A stretch of 52,172 bases of DNA from Streptomyces hygroscopicus (GCF_026168105.1 NZ_LBMW01000051.1:1-52172); one strand, 5' to 3'. Shown: positions 43,705 through 52,092, counted from the stretch's first letter. Translations and numbers: made by a program. Notes: generated by a model from the letters alone, not told the origin.

Positions 43705-45285
43705 TCAGCTGCGCCGCAGCAGGCGTGTCGCGCCCGCCGCGACCGTCGTCGCGAGGATCCAGCCCAGCAGGATCACCACCGTCTGCACCCACTGCCAGGC
43801 CCCGCTCATCTGCCACTGGCCCTGCTGCCCGAGGTCGATGAACGGGAGCAGCAGGTCCAGGGCGAAGAGGGAGGGGTTCCACTCGGGATGCCCGTCCTTG
43901 TTGACCGGCGGGTGACTCGCGTGCGCGAAGGCGATCGACGCCGCCGCCCACAGCACCGCCATCCACACCGCCGCACGGCCGGGCCGGTACCCGTAGGCCA
44001 CCGTCCAGTCCTGGGCGTATCCCCACAGCTTGGCCGCGAGCGGCAGCGTCTCGCGGCGGCGCCGCTGCTTGGCGAGCAGCACCTCGCGCGCGTCCTCGTC
44101 CTCCCCGGAGTTGCGCAGCACGGCCGCGAGACGCTCGTAAGGCTCCGGGGCGTACTCGGCGGTCGCCGCCGCCACCCACTCCAGGCGCCGGGTGAGGGGG
44201 AAGGCGTCCTGCGGGACGAGGTTCTCGTAGGTGAAGCCGCCCATGTGCAGATCGCCGGGGCCGGGCCAGCTCGTCCACCGGTCGATCAGGGTCACGATCC
44301 GCGCTCCCGAGAGGATCACCTTGCCGCGCCCGGGCCGCTCGCCCAGGAAGCGCAGCTCGGGAGTCTGGAGCCGGCGCAGTGACAGCTCCTGGTCCTCGTC
44401 GAGGACGAACCGGGCCCGGTCCAGGTCGACCGCGTCCCCGAACCGCCCGTCGTCCAGCCGGACCCCGCCCCGGCACTCGAACCGCTGCACCCGGGTTCCG
44501 CGCGCGGGCGTGGTGCCGCTGGTCAGCAGCGGATTGCCGACGCCCGCAGGCGTGAGATACATCGTCCGTTCGACCGTCAGCTGGGGGGCGTTCAGCGCCA
44601 GCCGGGTGTAGGGGTTGTTCAGCTGGGCGCCGCGAAGGCTCAGCGACACGCCGATCTTGGCGCTGCGCAGACTCAGCTCGCCGTGCGACTCCAGCATTTC
44701 GGCCTGGAGGTCCTGTCCTACGGTCATTCCGTCCGCGGTGATCGAACAGCCGCGCCGGTCCCGGTAGACGACGGCCTGGTTGAGCAGCAGATCGGTGCCG
44801 ATGTGCGCGTCGGTGAGCCGGACCCCGTTCTGGAAGCGGCAGCGCGGCAGATGCAGATCGCCCTCCGTGTGCACCCGTGCCGCCTCCAGGCGCGGCACCG
44901 AGCAGTCCACCAGCCGAAGGGTCGTGAAGTGGGCTTCCGGCAGCAGGATCTCCTTCTCGAACCGGCAGCCCTTGAGCTCCACGTACGGCACGATCGTGCC
45001 TCCCGCGAGTTCCAGCGTGTCCACGATCTGCACCCCGGTCAGCTTCAGGGAGGAGACACGCCCGGCGAGTGCGGGCGGCCCGTCCAGCAGCAGCCAGGCC
45101 ACGATCCGCGCCCGCACACTGCGCTCGGGTCCCCAGGGGTGGCCGCCGTGCGGGTCGTCGACGACGCTGTCCCCGCTGCGCAGGTCGTACACGCTCCCGT
45201 TGCGGAAGGCCTGCCACATCCCGGCCTCGGAGGCGGTCAGATCGTCCGGCAGGTCCCCGGTGCGGATGCCGGCACCTTCGGTCAC
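43705..45285 (-). CDS. Putative membrane protein of the 'membrane-associated oxidoreductase' type
   Basis: The 526-aa product has a long repetitive beta-rich region (about 50-350) with segments such as LKLTGVQIVDTLELAGG and LHLPRCRFQNGVRLTDAHIG. This resembles pentapeptide-like or bactofilin-like beta-helices. It ends with two to three hydrophobic segments (about 435-460, 480-495 and 505-522). Streptomyces homologues, as I recall, are labelled membrane-associated oxidoreductase, but I see no redox motif or cofactor site. The GTG at 45285 is preferred over an ATG at 45333 because GGAGGAAGAG lies just upstream. Confidence 0.75.
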   Translation of the reverse strand: MTEGAGIRTGDLPDDLTASEAGMWQAFRNGSVYDLRSGDSVVDDPHGGHPWGPERSVRARIVAWLLLDGPPALAGRVSSLKLTGVQIVDTLELAGGTIVPYVELKGCRFEKEILLPEAHFTTLRLVDCSVPRLEAARVHTEGDLHLPRCRFQNGVRLTDAHIGTDLLLNQAVVYRDRRGCSITADGMTVGQDLQAEMLESHGELSLRSAKIGVSLSLRGAQLNNPYTRLALNAPQLTVERTMYLTPAGVGNPLLTSGTTPARGTRVQRFECRGGVRLDDGRFGDAVDLDRARFVLDEDQELSLRRLQTPELRFLGERPGRGKVILSGARIVTLIDRWTSWPGPGDLHMGGFTYENLVPQDAFPLTRRLEWVAAATAEYAPEPYERLAAVLRNSGEDEDAREVLLAKQRRRRETLPLAAKLWGYAQDWTVAYGYRPGRAAVWMAVLWAAASIAFAHASHPPVNKDGHPEWNPSLFALDLLLPFIDLGQQGQWQMSGAWQWVQTVVILLGWILATTVAAGATRLLRRS

Positions 45286-45809
45286 GGCTCTTCCTTCCTC
45301 CCCAGCTACTCGCGGGTTCGTAGGACCGTTCATGCCCGCTGTGTGACGGGCCGAACGCTACTGGTGAAGCGGATCTTCCGGGCGTCGTATCAGCCATCGG
45401 ATCCGGCCATCGCCCACGCCGCCGAAACCACCGGATCCAGCCACGCCGCGCCGCATGCGGGCCATTGGGCCGAGCTCGTTGGGGGTGCGTGAGGCGCCGG
45501 GCCGAGCCCGGCCGGGGTCGCGTGAAGCCCTGGGCCGGCCGGTACGGTTTGCGCGAACCACCGGCAGGGCTCGACACGCCGATGGGCCTCGGCTGCGGCA
45601 CGCGCTGTCCGGACCCGGCGGCCCGGCTTCGACACGCCGCGTCGGCCGTCGCAGTGGCATCCGCTGCCTGGATGGATGGGGGCTGCCCTTGGCGTGTCCC
45701 GCCGATGGTGGCCCGGCACGCACGGCATGCGCCGTCCGGACCGAAGTCGCGGCTCGGCCGGGCGCCGCCTGCCCCGGTTCCGCATACGTCGCCCGGAGGG
45801 CCGCCGACA

Positions 45810-45917
45810 CCGGCCGAGGGCCCGGTTGCGGCGTGCGCCCACCGGACCACGGCCCCGCCTGCGCCGGCCGAGGGCCCGGTTGCGGCGTGCGCCCACCGGA
45901 CCACGGCCCCGCCTGCG
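45810..45917. repeat. Perfect 54-base tandem duplication
   Basis: Two identical 54-base units, 45810-45863 and 45864-45917, each starting CCGGCCGAGGGCCCGG. The absence of mismatches implies a recent event or active homogenisation. 54 is a multiple of 3, but no gene is supported here. Confidence 0.9.
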
Positions 45918-45992
45918 ACACGCCGACGGCAGGGATCCGGCTCGCGCTCTCCGGACCCGGGTTCCCGAGCCGGACACATGTCGCCGTCCCAG

Positions 45993-46032
45993 CCTCGACG
46001 TGCCTCGACGTGCCTCGACGTGCCTCGACATG
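45993..46032. repeat. Four copies of a 10-base repeat
   Basis: CCTCGACGTG occurs at 45993, 46003 and 46013, with CCTCGACATG at 46023. The period is close to one DNA helical turn, so the same face is presented four times. Confidence 0.9.
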
Positions 46033-46248
46033 CCGCGCCCGCACAACGGCACCGGCACGGGAGGTGTGCCGCCCGCGCGCCGCCCCCCGCTCCGACGCAC
46101 CCGCACCGCCCGACTCCGACACGCCGAGCCGCCCCGGGCCCCGGCACAGCTCCCTGCCGTCCGGAGCACCGTGACCGGGGGCGACCCCTGTCCCGCCGGG
46201 AGCCCGCTGCGGCGCCCCGGGCACGCAGCCCGTCCGGCCGCGCACGCT

Positions 46249-46269
46249 CCGTATCAGCCATTGATACGG
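46249..46269 (+). promoter_or_regulatory. Operator-like palindrome upstream of hisD
   Basis: CCGTATCA and TGATACGG flank GCCAT. The centre is about 50 bases before the GTG of hisD and about 37 bases before a GAGAAT -10-like box (46296-46301), a place where an activator or repressor could act. CGTATCAGCCAT from the left side recurs at 45386-45397. Confidence 0.6.
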
Positions 46270-46308
46270 GCGTCCAGCGGGTCGGCGCCGTCTGAGAGAA
46301 TTGGGCCT

Positions 46309-47634
46309 GTGATCTCCCGTATCGATCTGCGCGGCGACGCCCTCCCCGAGGGCCCCGCCCTGCGCGACCTGCTGCCCCGAGCCGACTTCGACGTTCAGGC
46401 CGCACTGGAGAAGGTGCGTCCGATCTGCGAAGCCGTGCATCATCGGGGCGACGCGGCGCTGATCGACTTCGCGGAGAAGTTCGACGGTGTGCGGCTCGAG
46501 TCCGTGCGGGTGCCCCTCGAGGCGCTCAGCGGGGCGCTGGACCAGCTCGACCCTGCCGTGCGCGCGGCCCTGGAGGAGTCCATCCGCCGCGCCCGCCTGG
46601 TCCACCGCGAGCAGCGCCGCACCACCCACACCACCCAGGTCGTACCCGGTGGCTCGGTCACCGAGAAGTGGGTGCCGGTGGAGCGCGTCGGGCTGTACGC
46701 GCCCGGCGGCCGGTCCGTCTACCCATCGTCCGTGATCATGAACGTCGTGCCCGCGCAGGAGGCCGGCGTCGAGTCGATCGCCCTCGCCTCCCCGGCGCAG
46801 GCCGAGTTCGGCGGCCTTCCGCACCCGACGATCCTCGCCGCGTGCGCGCTGCTCGGCGTCGACGAGGTGTACGCGGCCGGTGGCGCGACCGCGGTCGCCA
46901 TGTTCGCCCACGGCACCGAGTCCTGCCCGCCCGCCAACATGGTCACCGGCCCCGGCAACATCTGGGTCGCCGCGGCCAAGCGCTACTTCACCGGCAAGAT
47001 CGGCATCGACACCGAGGCCGGTCCCACCGAGATCGCGATCCTCGCGGACGAGACCGCCGACCCGGTGCACGTGGCATCCGACCTGATCAGCCAGGCCGAG
47101 CACGATCCGCTGGCGGCCGCCGTCCTCGTCACCGACTCGGTCGAGCTGGCCGACGCGGTGGAGAAGGAGCTCGAGCCGCAGGTCGAGGCCACCAAGCACA
47201 TCGAGGACCGGATCCGGCCGGCGCTCGCGGGCAAGCAGTCCGCGATCGTGCTGGTCGACGGCATCGACGAGGGCCTGAGGGTGGTCGACGCGTACGGAGC
47301 CGAGCACCTGGAGATCCAGACGGCGGACGCCGCCGGCGTCGCGGGCCGGGTACGGAACGCGGGCGCGATCTTCGTCGGCCCCTGGGCGCCGGTGTCGCTG
47401 GGCGACTACGCGGCGGGCTCCAATCACGTGCTCCCCACGGGGGGCTGCGCCTGCCACTCCTCGGGTCTGTCCGTCCAGTCCTTCCTGCGCGGCATCCACA
47501 TCGTCGACTACACGAGGGACGCGCTCGCCGAGGTCGCGCACCATGTGGTGACGCTGGCGGACGCGGAGGACCTGCCGGCGCACGGCGCGGCGATCAAGGC
47601 CAGGTTCGGTTGGAAGGTACCCCAAGGCAAGTGA
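46309..47634 (+). CDS. hisD: Histidinol dehydrogenase
   Basis: Catalyses the last two steps of histidine synthesis, histidinol to histidine with NAD and zinc. It has 441 aa, the usual length. Visible motifs are YAPGGRSVYPSSV, YAAGGATAVAMFAHGT, the zinc/substrate segment ISQAEHDPLA, and AEHLEIQT with the catalytic Glu-His. The GTG at 46309 lies 7 bases after GAGAAT with no Shine-Dalgarno, so the message is probably leaderless. The frame is open far upstream through the repeat-rich region, which is not part of the protein. The stop overlaps hisC as GTGA. Confidence 0.96.
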   Translation: MISRIDLRGDALPEGPALRDLLPRADFDVQAALEKVRPICEAVHHRGDAALIDFAEKFDGVRLESVRVPLEALSGALDQLDPAVRAALEESIRRARLVHREQRRTTHTTQVVPGGSVTEKWVPVERVGLYAPGGRSVYPSSVIMNVVPAQEAGVESIALASPAQAEFGGLPHPTILAACALLGVDEVYAAGGATAVAMFAHGTESCPPANMVTGPGNIWVAAAKRYFTGKIGIDTEAGPTEIAILADETADPVHVASDLISQAEHDPLAAAVLVTDSVELADAVEKELEPQVEATKHIEDRIRPALAGKQSAIVLVDGIDEGLRVVDAYGAEHLEIQTADAAGVAGRVRNAGAIFVGPWAPVSLGDYAAGSNHVLPTGGCACHSSGLSVQSFLRGIHIVDYTRDALAEVAHHVVTLADAEDLPAHGAAIKARFGWKVPQGK

Positions 47635-48737
47635 CTGGAATCGACGATCTCCCCGTACGGGACGAGCTGCGCGGCAAGTCCCCCTACGGCGCGCCCCAAC
47701 TGGACGTCCCCGTACGGCTGAACACCAACGAGAACCCGTACCCGCTGCCCGAACCGCTGGTGGAGCGGATCGCCGAGCGCGTCCGCGAGGCCGCCCGCGA
47801 CCTCAACCGCTACCCGGACCGGGACGCGGTCGAACTGCGCACAAGGCTCGCCGAGTACCTGACGAAGACCGGCAAGTACCAGGTCGGCATCGAGAACGTC
47901 TGGGCGGCCAACGGCTCCAACGAGGTCATCCAGCAACTGCTGCAGACCTTCGGCGGACCCGGCCGCACGGCGATCGGCTTCGAGCCGTCGTACTCGATGC
48001 ACGCGCTCATCGCGCGCGGCACGGGCACCGGCTGGATCTCGGGCCCGCGCAACGAGGACTTCACGATCGACCTCGCCGCCGCCGAGCAGGCGATCGCCGA
48101 GAACCGGCCGGACGTCGTCTTCGTCACGACCCCCAACAACCCGACGGGCAACGCGGTGCCCCCCGAGACGGTCCTCGCCCTGTACGAGGCCGCGCAGACG
48201 GCGAAGCCGTCCATGGTCGTCGTGGACGAGGCATACATCGAGTTCAGCCACGGCGACTCGCTGCTGCCACTCATCGAAGGTCGGCCGAATCTCGTCGTCT
48301 CACGGACGATGTCGAAGGCGTTCGGGGCCGCCGGCCTCCGGCTCGGCTATCTCGCCGCGCACCCTGCGGTCGTGGACGCCGTCCAGCTCGTACGGCTGCC
48401 GTACCACCTGTCGGCGATCACCCAGGCGACCGCCCTGGCCGCCCTGGAGCACACCGACACGCTGCTGAAGTACGTCGAGCAGCTGAAGTCCGAGCGCGAC
48501 CGGCTGGTCGCCGAGCTGCGCGCGATCGGCTACGACGTCGTCGGGTCCGACGCCAACTTCGTGCAGTTCGGGCGGTTCGCCGACGCCCACGAGGCCTGGC
48601 GGAAGATCCTCGACCGGGGCGTCCTGGTCCGGGACAACGGAGTACCGGGGTGGCTGCGCGTCAGCGCAGGAACCCCGGAGGAGAACGACGCGTTCCTCGA
48701 CGCGGTCCGTGAACTGAAGAAGGAGCAGAGCGCATGA
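47631..48737 (+). CDS. hisC: Histidinol-phosphate aminotransferase
   Basis: PLP enzyme converting imidazole-acetol phosphate to histidinol phosphate, 368 aa. LNTNENPYPLP near residue 30 is diagnostic. The PLP lysine is Lys229 in RTMSKAFGAAGLRLGY, and TPNNPTGN and VVDEAYIEF are also present. The GTG at 47631 overlaps the hisD stop, and the stop overlaps hisB as ATGA. Confidence 0.96.
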   Translation: MTGIDDLPVRDELRGKSPYGAPQLDVPVRLNTNENPYPLPEPLVERIAERVREAARDLNRYPDRDAVELRTRLAEYLTKTGKYQVGIENVWAANGSNEVIQQLLQTFGGPGRTAIGFEPSYSMHALIARGTGTGWISGPRNEDFTIDLAAAEQAIAENRPDVVFVTTPNNPTGNAVPPETVLALYEAAQTAKPSMVVVDEAYIEFSHGDSLLPLIEGRPNLVVSRTMSKAFGAAGLRLGYLAAHPAVVDAVQLVRLPYHLSAITQATALAALEHTDTLLKYVEQLKSERDRLVAELRAIGYDVVGSDANFVQFGRFADAHEAWRKILDRGVLVRDNGVPGWLRVSAGTPEENDAFLDAVRELKKEQSA

Positions 48738-49336
48738 CTCGCGAGGGACGCCTCGGAAGAATCGAGCGCACCACCAAGGAGACATCGGTCGTCGTCGAGA
48801 TCGACCTCGACGGGACCGGGAGGACCGACATCGCGACCGGCGTCGGCTTCTACGACCACATGCTCGACCAGCTCGGCCGGCACGGTCTGTTCGACCTGAC
48901 CGTGAAGACCGAAGGCGATCTGCACATCGACTCGCACCACACCATCGAGGACACCGCCCTCGCGCTCGGCGCCGCCTTCAAGCAGGCGCTCGGCGACAAG
49001 GTGGGGATCTACCGCTTCGGCAACTGCACGGTCCCGCTCGACGAGTCGCTCGCCCAGGTGACCGTCGACCTGTCCGGCCGCCCGTACCTCGTGCACACCG
49101 AGCCGGAGAACATGGCGCCGATGATCGGCGAGTACGACACCACCATGACCCGGCACATACTGGAGTCCTTCGTCGCCCAGGCCCAGATCGCGCTGCACGT
49201 GCACGTGCCGTACGGACGCAACGCGCACCACATCGTGGAGTGCCAGTTCAAGGCGTTGGCACGGGCCCTGCGCTACGCCAGCGAGCGCGATCCGCGCGCG
49301 GCCGGAATCCTTCCCTCCACGAAGGGCGCGCTGTGA
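48734..49336 (+). CDS. hisB: Imidazoleglycerol-phosphate dehydratase
   Basis: Monofunctional IGPD of 200 aa, manganese-dependent, with no fused histidinol phosphatase. The two metal motifs are DSHHTIEDTALALG and NAHHIVECQFKALAR. The ATG at 48734 overlaps the hisC stop. The stop overlaps a small membrane-protein gene as GTGA. Confidence 0.96.
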   Translation: MTREGRLGRIERTTKETSVVVEIDLDGTGRTDIATGVGFYDHMLDQLGRHGLFDLTVKTEGDLHIDSHHTIEDTALALGAAFKQALGDKVGIYRFGNCTVPLDESLAQVTVDLSGRPYLVHTEPENMAPMIGEYDTTMTRHILESFVAQAQIALHVHVPYGRNAHHIVECQFKALARALRYASERDPRAAGILPSTKGAL

Positions 49337-49497
49337 ACGGCACCTCCACCGCACTGATCGTCGTCGGTCTCTTCCTGCTCGGCGGGATCATCTCCTTCGT
49401 CAAGCAGAAGATGCCGACGAGCCTGATCGTGCTGCTCTCCATCGGCGCGGCGCTGTGCCTCGTCGCGGGCGTCATGCGGCTGGGGGTGTGGAATTGA
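49333..49497 (+). CDS. Small membrane protein in the his operon, 54 aa
   Basis: The product MNGTSTALIVVGLFLLGGII then SFVKQKMPTSLIVLLSIGAA and a short tail has two hydrophobic helices joined by a basic loop (VKQKMP). GTGA overlap with hisB and TTGA overlap with the hisH region place it firmly in the translated operon. I know of no assigned function. It could be a membrane peptide unrelated to histidine synthesis that only uses operon expression. Confidence 0.82.
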   Translation: MNGTSTALIVVGLFLLGGIISFVKQKMPTSLIVLLSIGAALCLVAGVMRLGVWN

Positions 49498-50135
49498 GCG
49501 CTCGGAAGAACGTCATCGTCTTCGACTACGGCTTCGGCAACGTCCGCTCCGCCGAGCGTGCCCTCGCACGCACGGGAGCCGACGTCGAGATCACCCGCGA
49601 CTACGACAAGGCCATGAACGCCGACGGCCTGCTGGTGCCGGGCGTCGGTGCCTTCGCCGCCTGCATGCAAGGACTGAAGCAGGCGCGCGGTGACTGGATC
49701 ATCGAACGCCGCCTGGCCGGCGGTCGCCCTGTGATGGGCATCTGCGTCGGCATGCAGATCCTGTTCGCCCGCGGCATCGAGCACGGCGTCGAGAGCGAGG
49801 GCCTCGACGAGTGGCCGGGCACGGTCGGGCCGCTCCAGGCCGACGTCGTGCCCCACATGGGCTGGAACACCGTCGAGGCACCCGGCGACTCCGAGTTGTT
49901 CGCCGGCCTGGACCCGGACGCGCGCTTCTACTTCGTGCACTCCTACGCCGTCCACGACTGGCAGCTCGAGACGAACAACCCGGTGCTGCACGCCCCCAAG
50001 GTGACCTGGTCGACGCACGGCAAGCCCTTCGTGGCGGCCGTGGAGAACGGTGCCCTGTGGGCCACGCAGTTCCACCCCGAGAAGTCCGGCGACGCCGGAG
50101 CGCAGCTGCTCACCAACTGGATCGGAACCCTGTAG
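49488..50135 (+). CDS. hisH: Imidazole glycerol phosphate synthase, glutaminase subunit
   Basis: Class I glutamine amidotransferase that feeds ammonia to HisF, 215 aa from this start. The nucleophile is Cys86 in GICVGMQILF and the His-Glu pair is in FHPEKSGD. Two starts fit: GTG at 49488 (MELSARKNVIVFDYGFGN) overlaps the small gene by 10 bases, and TTG at 49494 overlaps it as TTGA in the style of this operon. The choice changes two residues only. Confidence 0.94.
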   Translation: MELSARKNVIVFDYGFGNVRSAERALARTGADVEITRDYDKAMNADGLLVPGVGAFAACMQGLKQARGDWIIERRLAGGRPVMGICVGMQILFARGIEHGVESEGLDEWPGTVGPLQADVVPHMGWNTVEAPGDSELFAGLDPDARFYFVHSYAVHDWQLETNNPVLHAPKVTWSTHGKPFVAAVENGALWATQFHPEKSGDAGAQLLTNWIGTL

Positions 50136-50138
50136 ACC

Positions 50139-50873
50139 ATGGCCAAGCTCGAACTCCTCCCCGCCGTCGACGTCCGCGACGGCCAGGCCGTCCGCCTGGT
50201 GCACGGCGAGTCCGGTACGGAGACCTCGTACGGCTCCCCGCTGGAGGCCGCCCTCGCCTGGCAGCGGTCGGGCGCCGAGTGGCTGCACCTGGTCGACCTC
50301 GACGCCGCGTTCGGCACCGGCGACAACCGTGCGCTGATCGCCGAGGTCGCCGAGCGCATGGCGGAGCTGCACATCAAGGTGGAGCTGTCCGGCGGCATCC
50401 GGGACGACGACACACTGGCCGCCGCTCTGGGCACGGGCTGCACACGCGTGAACCTGGGCACGGCCGCCCTGGAGACCCCCGAGTGGGTCGCCAAGGTCAT
50501 CGCCGAGCACGGCGACAAGATCGCGGTCGGTCTCGACGTACGCGGCACGACCCTGCGCGGCCGCGGCTGGACCCGCGACGGCGGTGACCTCTACGAGACG
50601 CTGGAGCGCCTCAACAAGGAGGGCTGCGCGCGGTACGTGGTCACCGACATCGCCAAGGACGGCACGCTCCAGGGCCCGAACCTGGAGCTGCTGAAGAACG
50701 TCTGCGCGGCCACGGACCGCCCGGTCGTGGCCTCCGGCGGGGTGTCGTCCCTGGCCGACCTGCGCGCGATCGCCGGCCTCGTCCCGCTCGGTGTCGAGGG
50801 CGCGATCGTCGGGAAGGCGCTCTATGCGAAGGCGTTCACCCTGGAAGAGGCCTTGGAGGCTGTGTCGTCATGA
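50139..50873 (+). CDS. priA: Phosphoribosyl isomerase A (HisA/TrpF bifunctional)
   Basis: TIM-barrel isomerase of 244 aa. In actinobacteria this enzyme does both the HisA step and the TrpF step of tryptophan synthesis; PriA was first recognised in S. coelicolor. Asp11 (PAVDVRDG) is the general base. The flexible loop RGRGWTRDGGDLYETL is characteristic of PriA, and SGGIRDDDTL and ASGGVSSLADL bind phosphate. The ATG lies 3 bases after hisH, and the stop overlaps the RidA gene as ATGA. No trpF is in the window, which is consistent. Confidence 0.94.
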   Translation: MAKLELLPAVDVRDGQAVRLVHGESGTETSYGSPLEAALAWQRSGAEWLHLVDLDAAFGTGDNRALIAEVAERMAELHIKVELSGGIRDDDTLAAALGTGCTRVNLGTAALETPEWVAKVIAEHGDKIAVGLDVRGTTLRGRGWTRDGGDLYETLERLNKEGCARYVVTDIAKDGTLQGPNLELLKNVCAATDRPVVASGGVSSLADLRAIAGLVPLGVEGAIVGKALYAKAFTLEEALEAVSS

Positions 50874-51262
50874 CGTCCGATGCCGTGCGGCGTGTGCAGA
50901 GCGGAAGTCCTTGGGAAGAGTCCTTCGGGTTCGCACGCGCCGTCGCGGCGGGTGACCGTGTGCTGGTGGCCGGGACGACCTCCTTCAAGGGCAGGGTGCT
51001 GTACGGGGAGGGAGACCCGTACGAGCAGGCCAAGGTGGCGTTCGGCAGCGCGCTCGAGGCGATCGCCGAGTTCGGGCTCGGCCCCGAATCGGTGCTCCGG
51101 ACCCGGATGTACCTGACCCATCTGCGGGACGTCGACGATGTGGGCCGGGCCCACAAGGAGCTCTTCGACTCCGTGCGCCCGGCCTCGACCCTGCTGGTCG
51201 TGGAGGGTTTCGTCGACCCGCGCATCCTTGTCGAAGTGGAACTGGAAGCCTTCAGAGGCTAG
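50870..51262 (+). CDS. RidA (YjgF/YER057c) family protein
   Basis: Rid-superfamily protein of 130 aa; members hydrolyse reactive enamine or imine intermediates made by PLP enzymes. TRMYLTHLRDVDDVG, RPASTLLVVEGFVDP and the end VEVELEAF fit the family. The Arg of RPAS and the Glu near the end are candidates for the active site. Its translation is coupled to priA. Being in an operon with the PLP enzyme HisC makes metabolite damage control a reasonable guess. Confidence 0.9.
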   Translation: MTSDAVRRVQSGSPWEESFGFARAVAAGDRVLVAGTTSFKGRVLYGEGDPYEQAKVAFGSALEAIAEFGLGPESVLRTRMYLTHLRDVDDVGRAHKELFDSVRPASTLLVVEGFVDPRILVEVELEAFRG

Positions 51263-51287
51263 AAGCAGCAAGAGGAGCCGTGGATTC

Positions 51288-52043
51288 ATGACCCTGGCGG
51301 TCCGAGTCATCCCCTGCCTGGACGTGGACAACGGCCGGGTCGTCAAGGGCGTCAACTTCCAGAACCTGCGCGACGCCGGCGACCCCGTCGAGATGGCCAA
51401 GGTGTACGACGCCGAGGGCGCCGACGAGCTGACGTTCCTGGACATCACCGCGTCCTCGGGCAACCGCGAGACGACGTACGACGTGGTGCGCCGCACCGCC
51501 GAGCAGGTGTTCATCCCGCTGACGGTCGGCGGCGGCGTCCGCACGGCCGAGGACGTGGACAGGCTGCTGCGGGCGGGTGCCGACAAGGTCGGTGTGAATA
51601 CGGCCGCGATCGCCCGCCCCGACCTGATCCGTGAGATCGCCGAGCGCTTCGGGCGCCAGGTGCTGGTGCTGTCCGTGGACGCGCGCCGGACCCCGTCCGG
51701 CAGCTTCGAGGTGACGACCCACGGCGGCCGCCGTGGCACCGGCATCGACGCGATCGAGTGGGCGCACCGGGCCGCCGAACTGGGCGCGGGCGAGATCCTG
51801 CTCAATTCGATGGACGCCGACGGCACCAAGGACGGCTACGACCTCGAGATGATCGCGGCCGTACGCATGCACGTGACCGTGCCCGTGATCGCGTCCGGCG
51901 GCGCCGGCAAGCTGGCCGACTTCCCGCCGGCCGTCGCGGCGGGCGCGGACGCGGTCCTGGCGGCCTCGGTGTTCCACTTCGGGGACCTGCGCATCGGCGA
52001 GGTGAAGGAGTCGCTGAGGGCGGCGGGTCACCCGGTGCGGTGA
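51288..52043 (+). CDS. hisF: Imidazole glycerol phosphate synthase, cyclase subunit
   Basis: TIM-barrel cyclase that uses ammonia from HisH to form imidazole glycerol phosphate and AICAR, 251 aa, the usual length. Catalytic aspartates are Asp12 (IPCLDVDNGRVVKG) and Asp131 (LSVDARRTPSG). TVGGGVRTAEDV and ASGGAGKLADF form the phosphate sites. The ATG at 51288 has AGAGGAG about 10 bases upstream. It lies 25 bases after the RidA gene. Confidence 0.97.
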   Translation: MTLAVRVIPCLDVDNGRVVKGVNFQNLRDAGDPVEMAKVYDAEGADELTFLDITASSGNRETTYDVVRRTAEQVFIPLTVGGGVRTAEDVDRLLRAGADKVGVNTAAIARPDLIREIAERFGRQVLVLSVDARRTPSGSFEVTTHGGRRGTGIDAIEWAHRAAELGAGEILLNSMDADGTKDGYDLEMIAAVRMHVTVPVIASGGAGKLADFPPAVAAGADAVLAASVFHFGDLRIGEVKESLRAAGHPVR

Positions 52044-52060
52044 CGCCGAGACCGGGCCTG

Positions 52061-52092
52061 AGCCCCGGTCGACGCCGGTGACGGCCGGGGCT
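52061..52092 (+). terminator. Hairpin after hisF
   Basis: AGCCCCGGTC (52061-52070) pairs with GGCCGGGGCT (52083-52092) with one G-U pair, around a 12-base loop, followed by TT. It lies 17 bases after the hisF stop and is the likely end of the his operon. Confidence 0.7.

Larger units (their letters stand above)
45334..46308. other. Repeat-rich intergenic region before the his operon
   Basis: About 1 kb with no gene I can support. Frames stay open on both strands because of the base composition, but no frame has a ribosome site, a family match or consistent protein character. It contains a 54-base tandem duplication, a 10-base tandem repeat, four copies of CGACACGCCG, and a palindrome near the hisD promoter, listed separately. 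It may be decayed coding DNA or a long regulatory leader. Confidence 0.55.

Noticed and set aside
45465..46295. Plus-strand open frames of 240-276 aa in the repeat-rich region before hisD
   Set aside because: Composition is random-like (Pro, Arg, Ala, Thr), several frames are open at once, and none has a ribosome site or family match.
45676..46308. N-terminal extension of HisD through the tandem repeats
   Set aside because: It would add 211 residues of low-complexity sequence absent from HisD; the GTG at 46309 gives the normal length and has a -10-like box just upstream.
43625..46405. A 926-aa minus-strand frame covering the membrane-protein gene and the repeat region
   Set aside because: Over the gene it is out of frame with the real protein; over the repeat region it is Arg/Gly/Ala-rich low complexity with no ribosome site.
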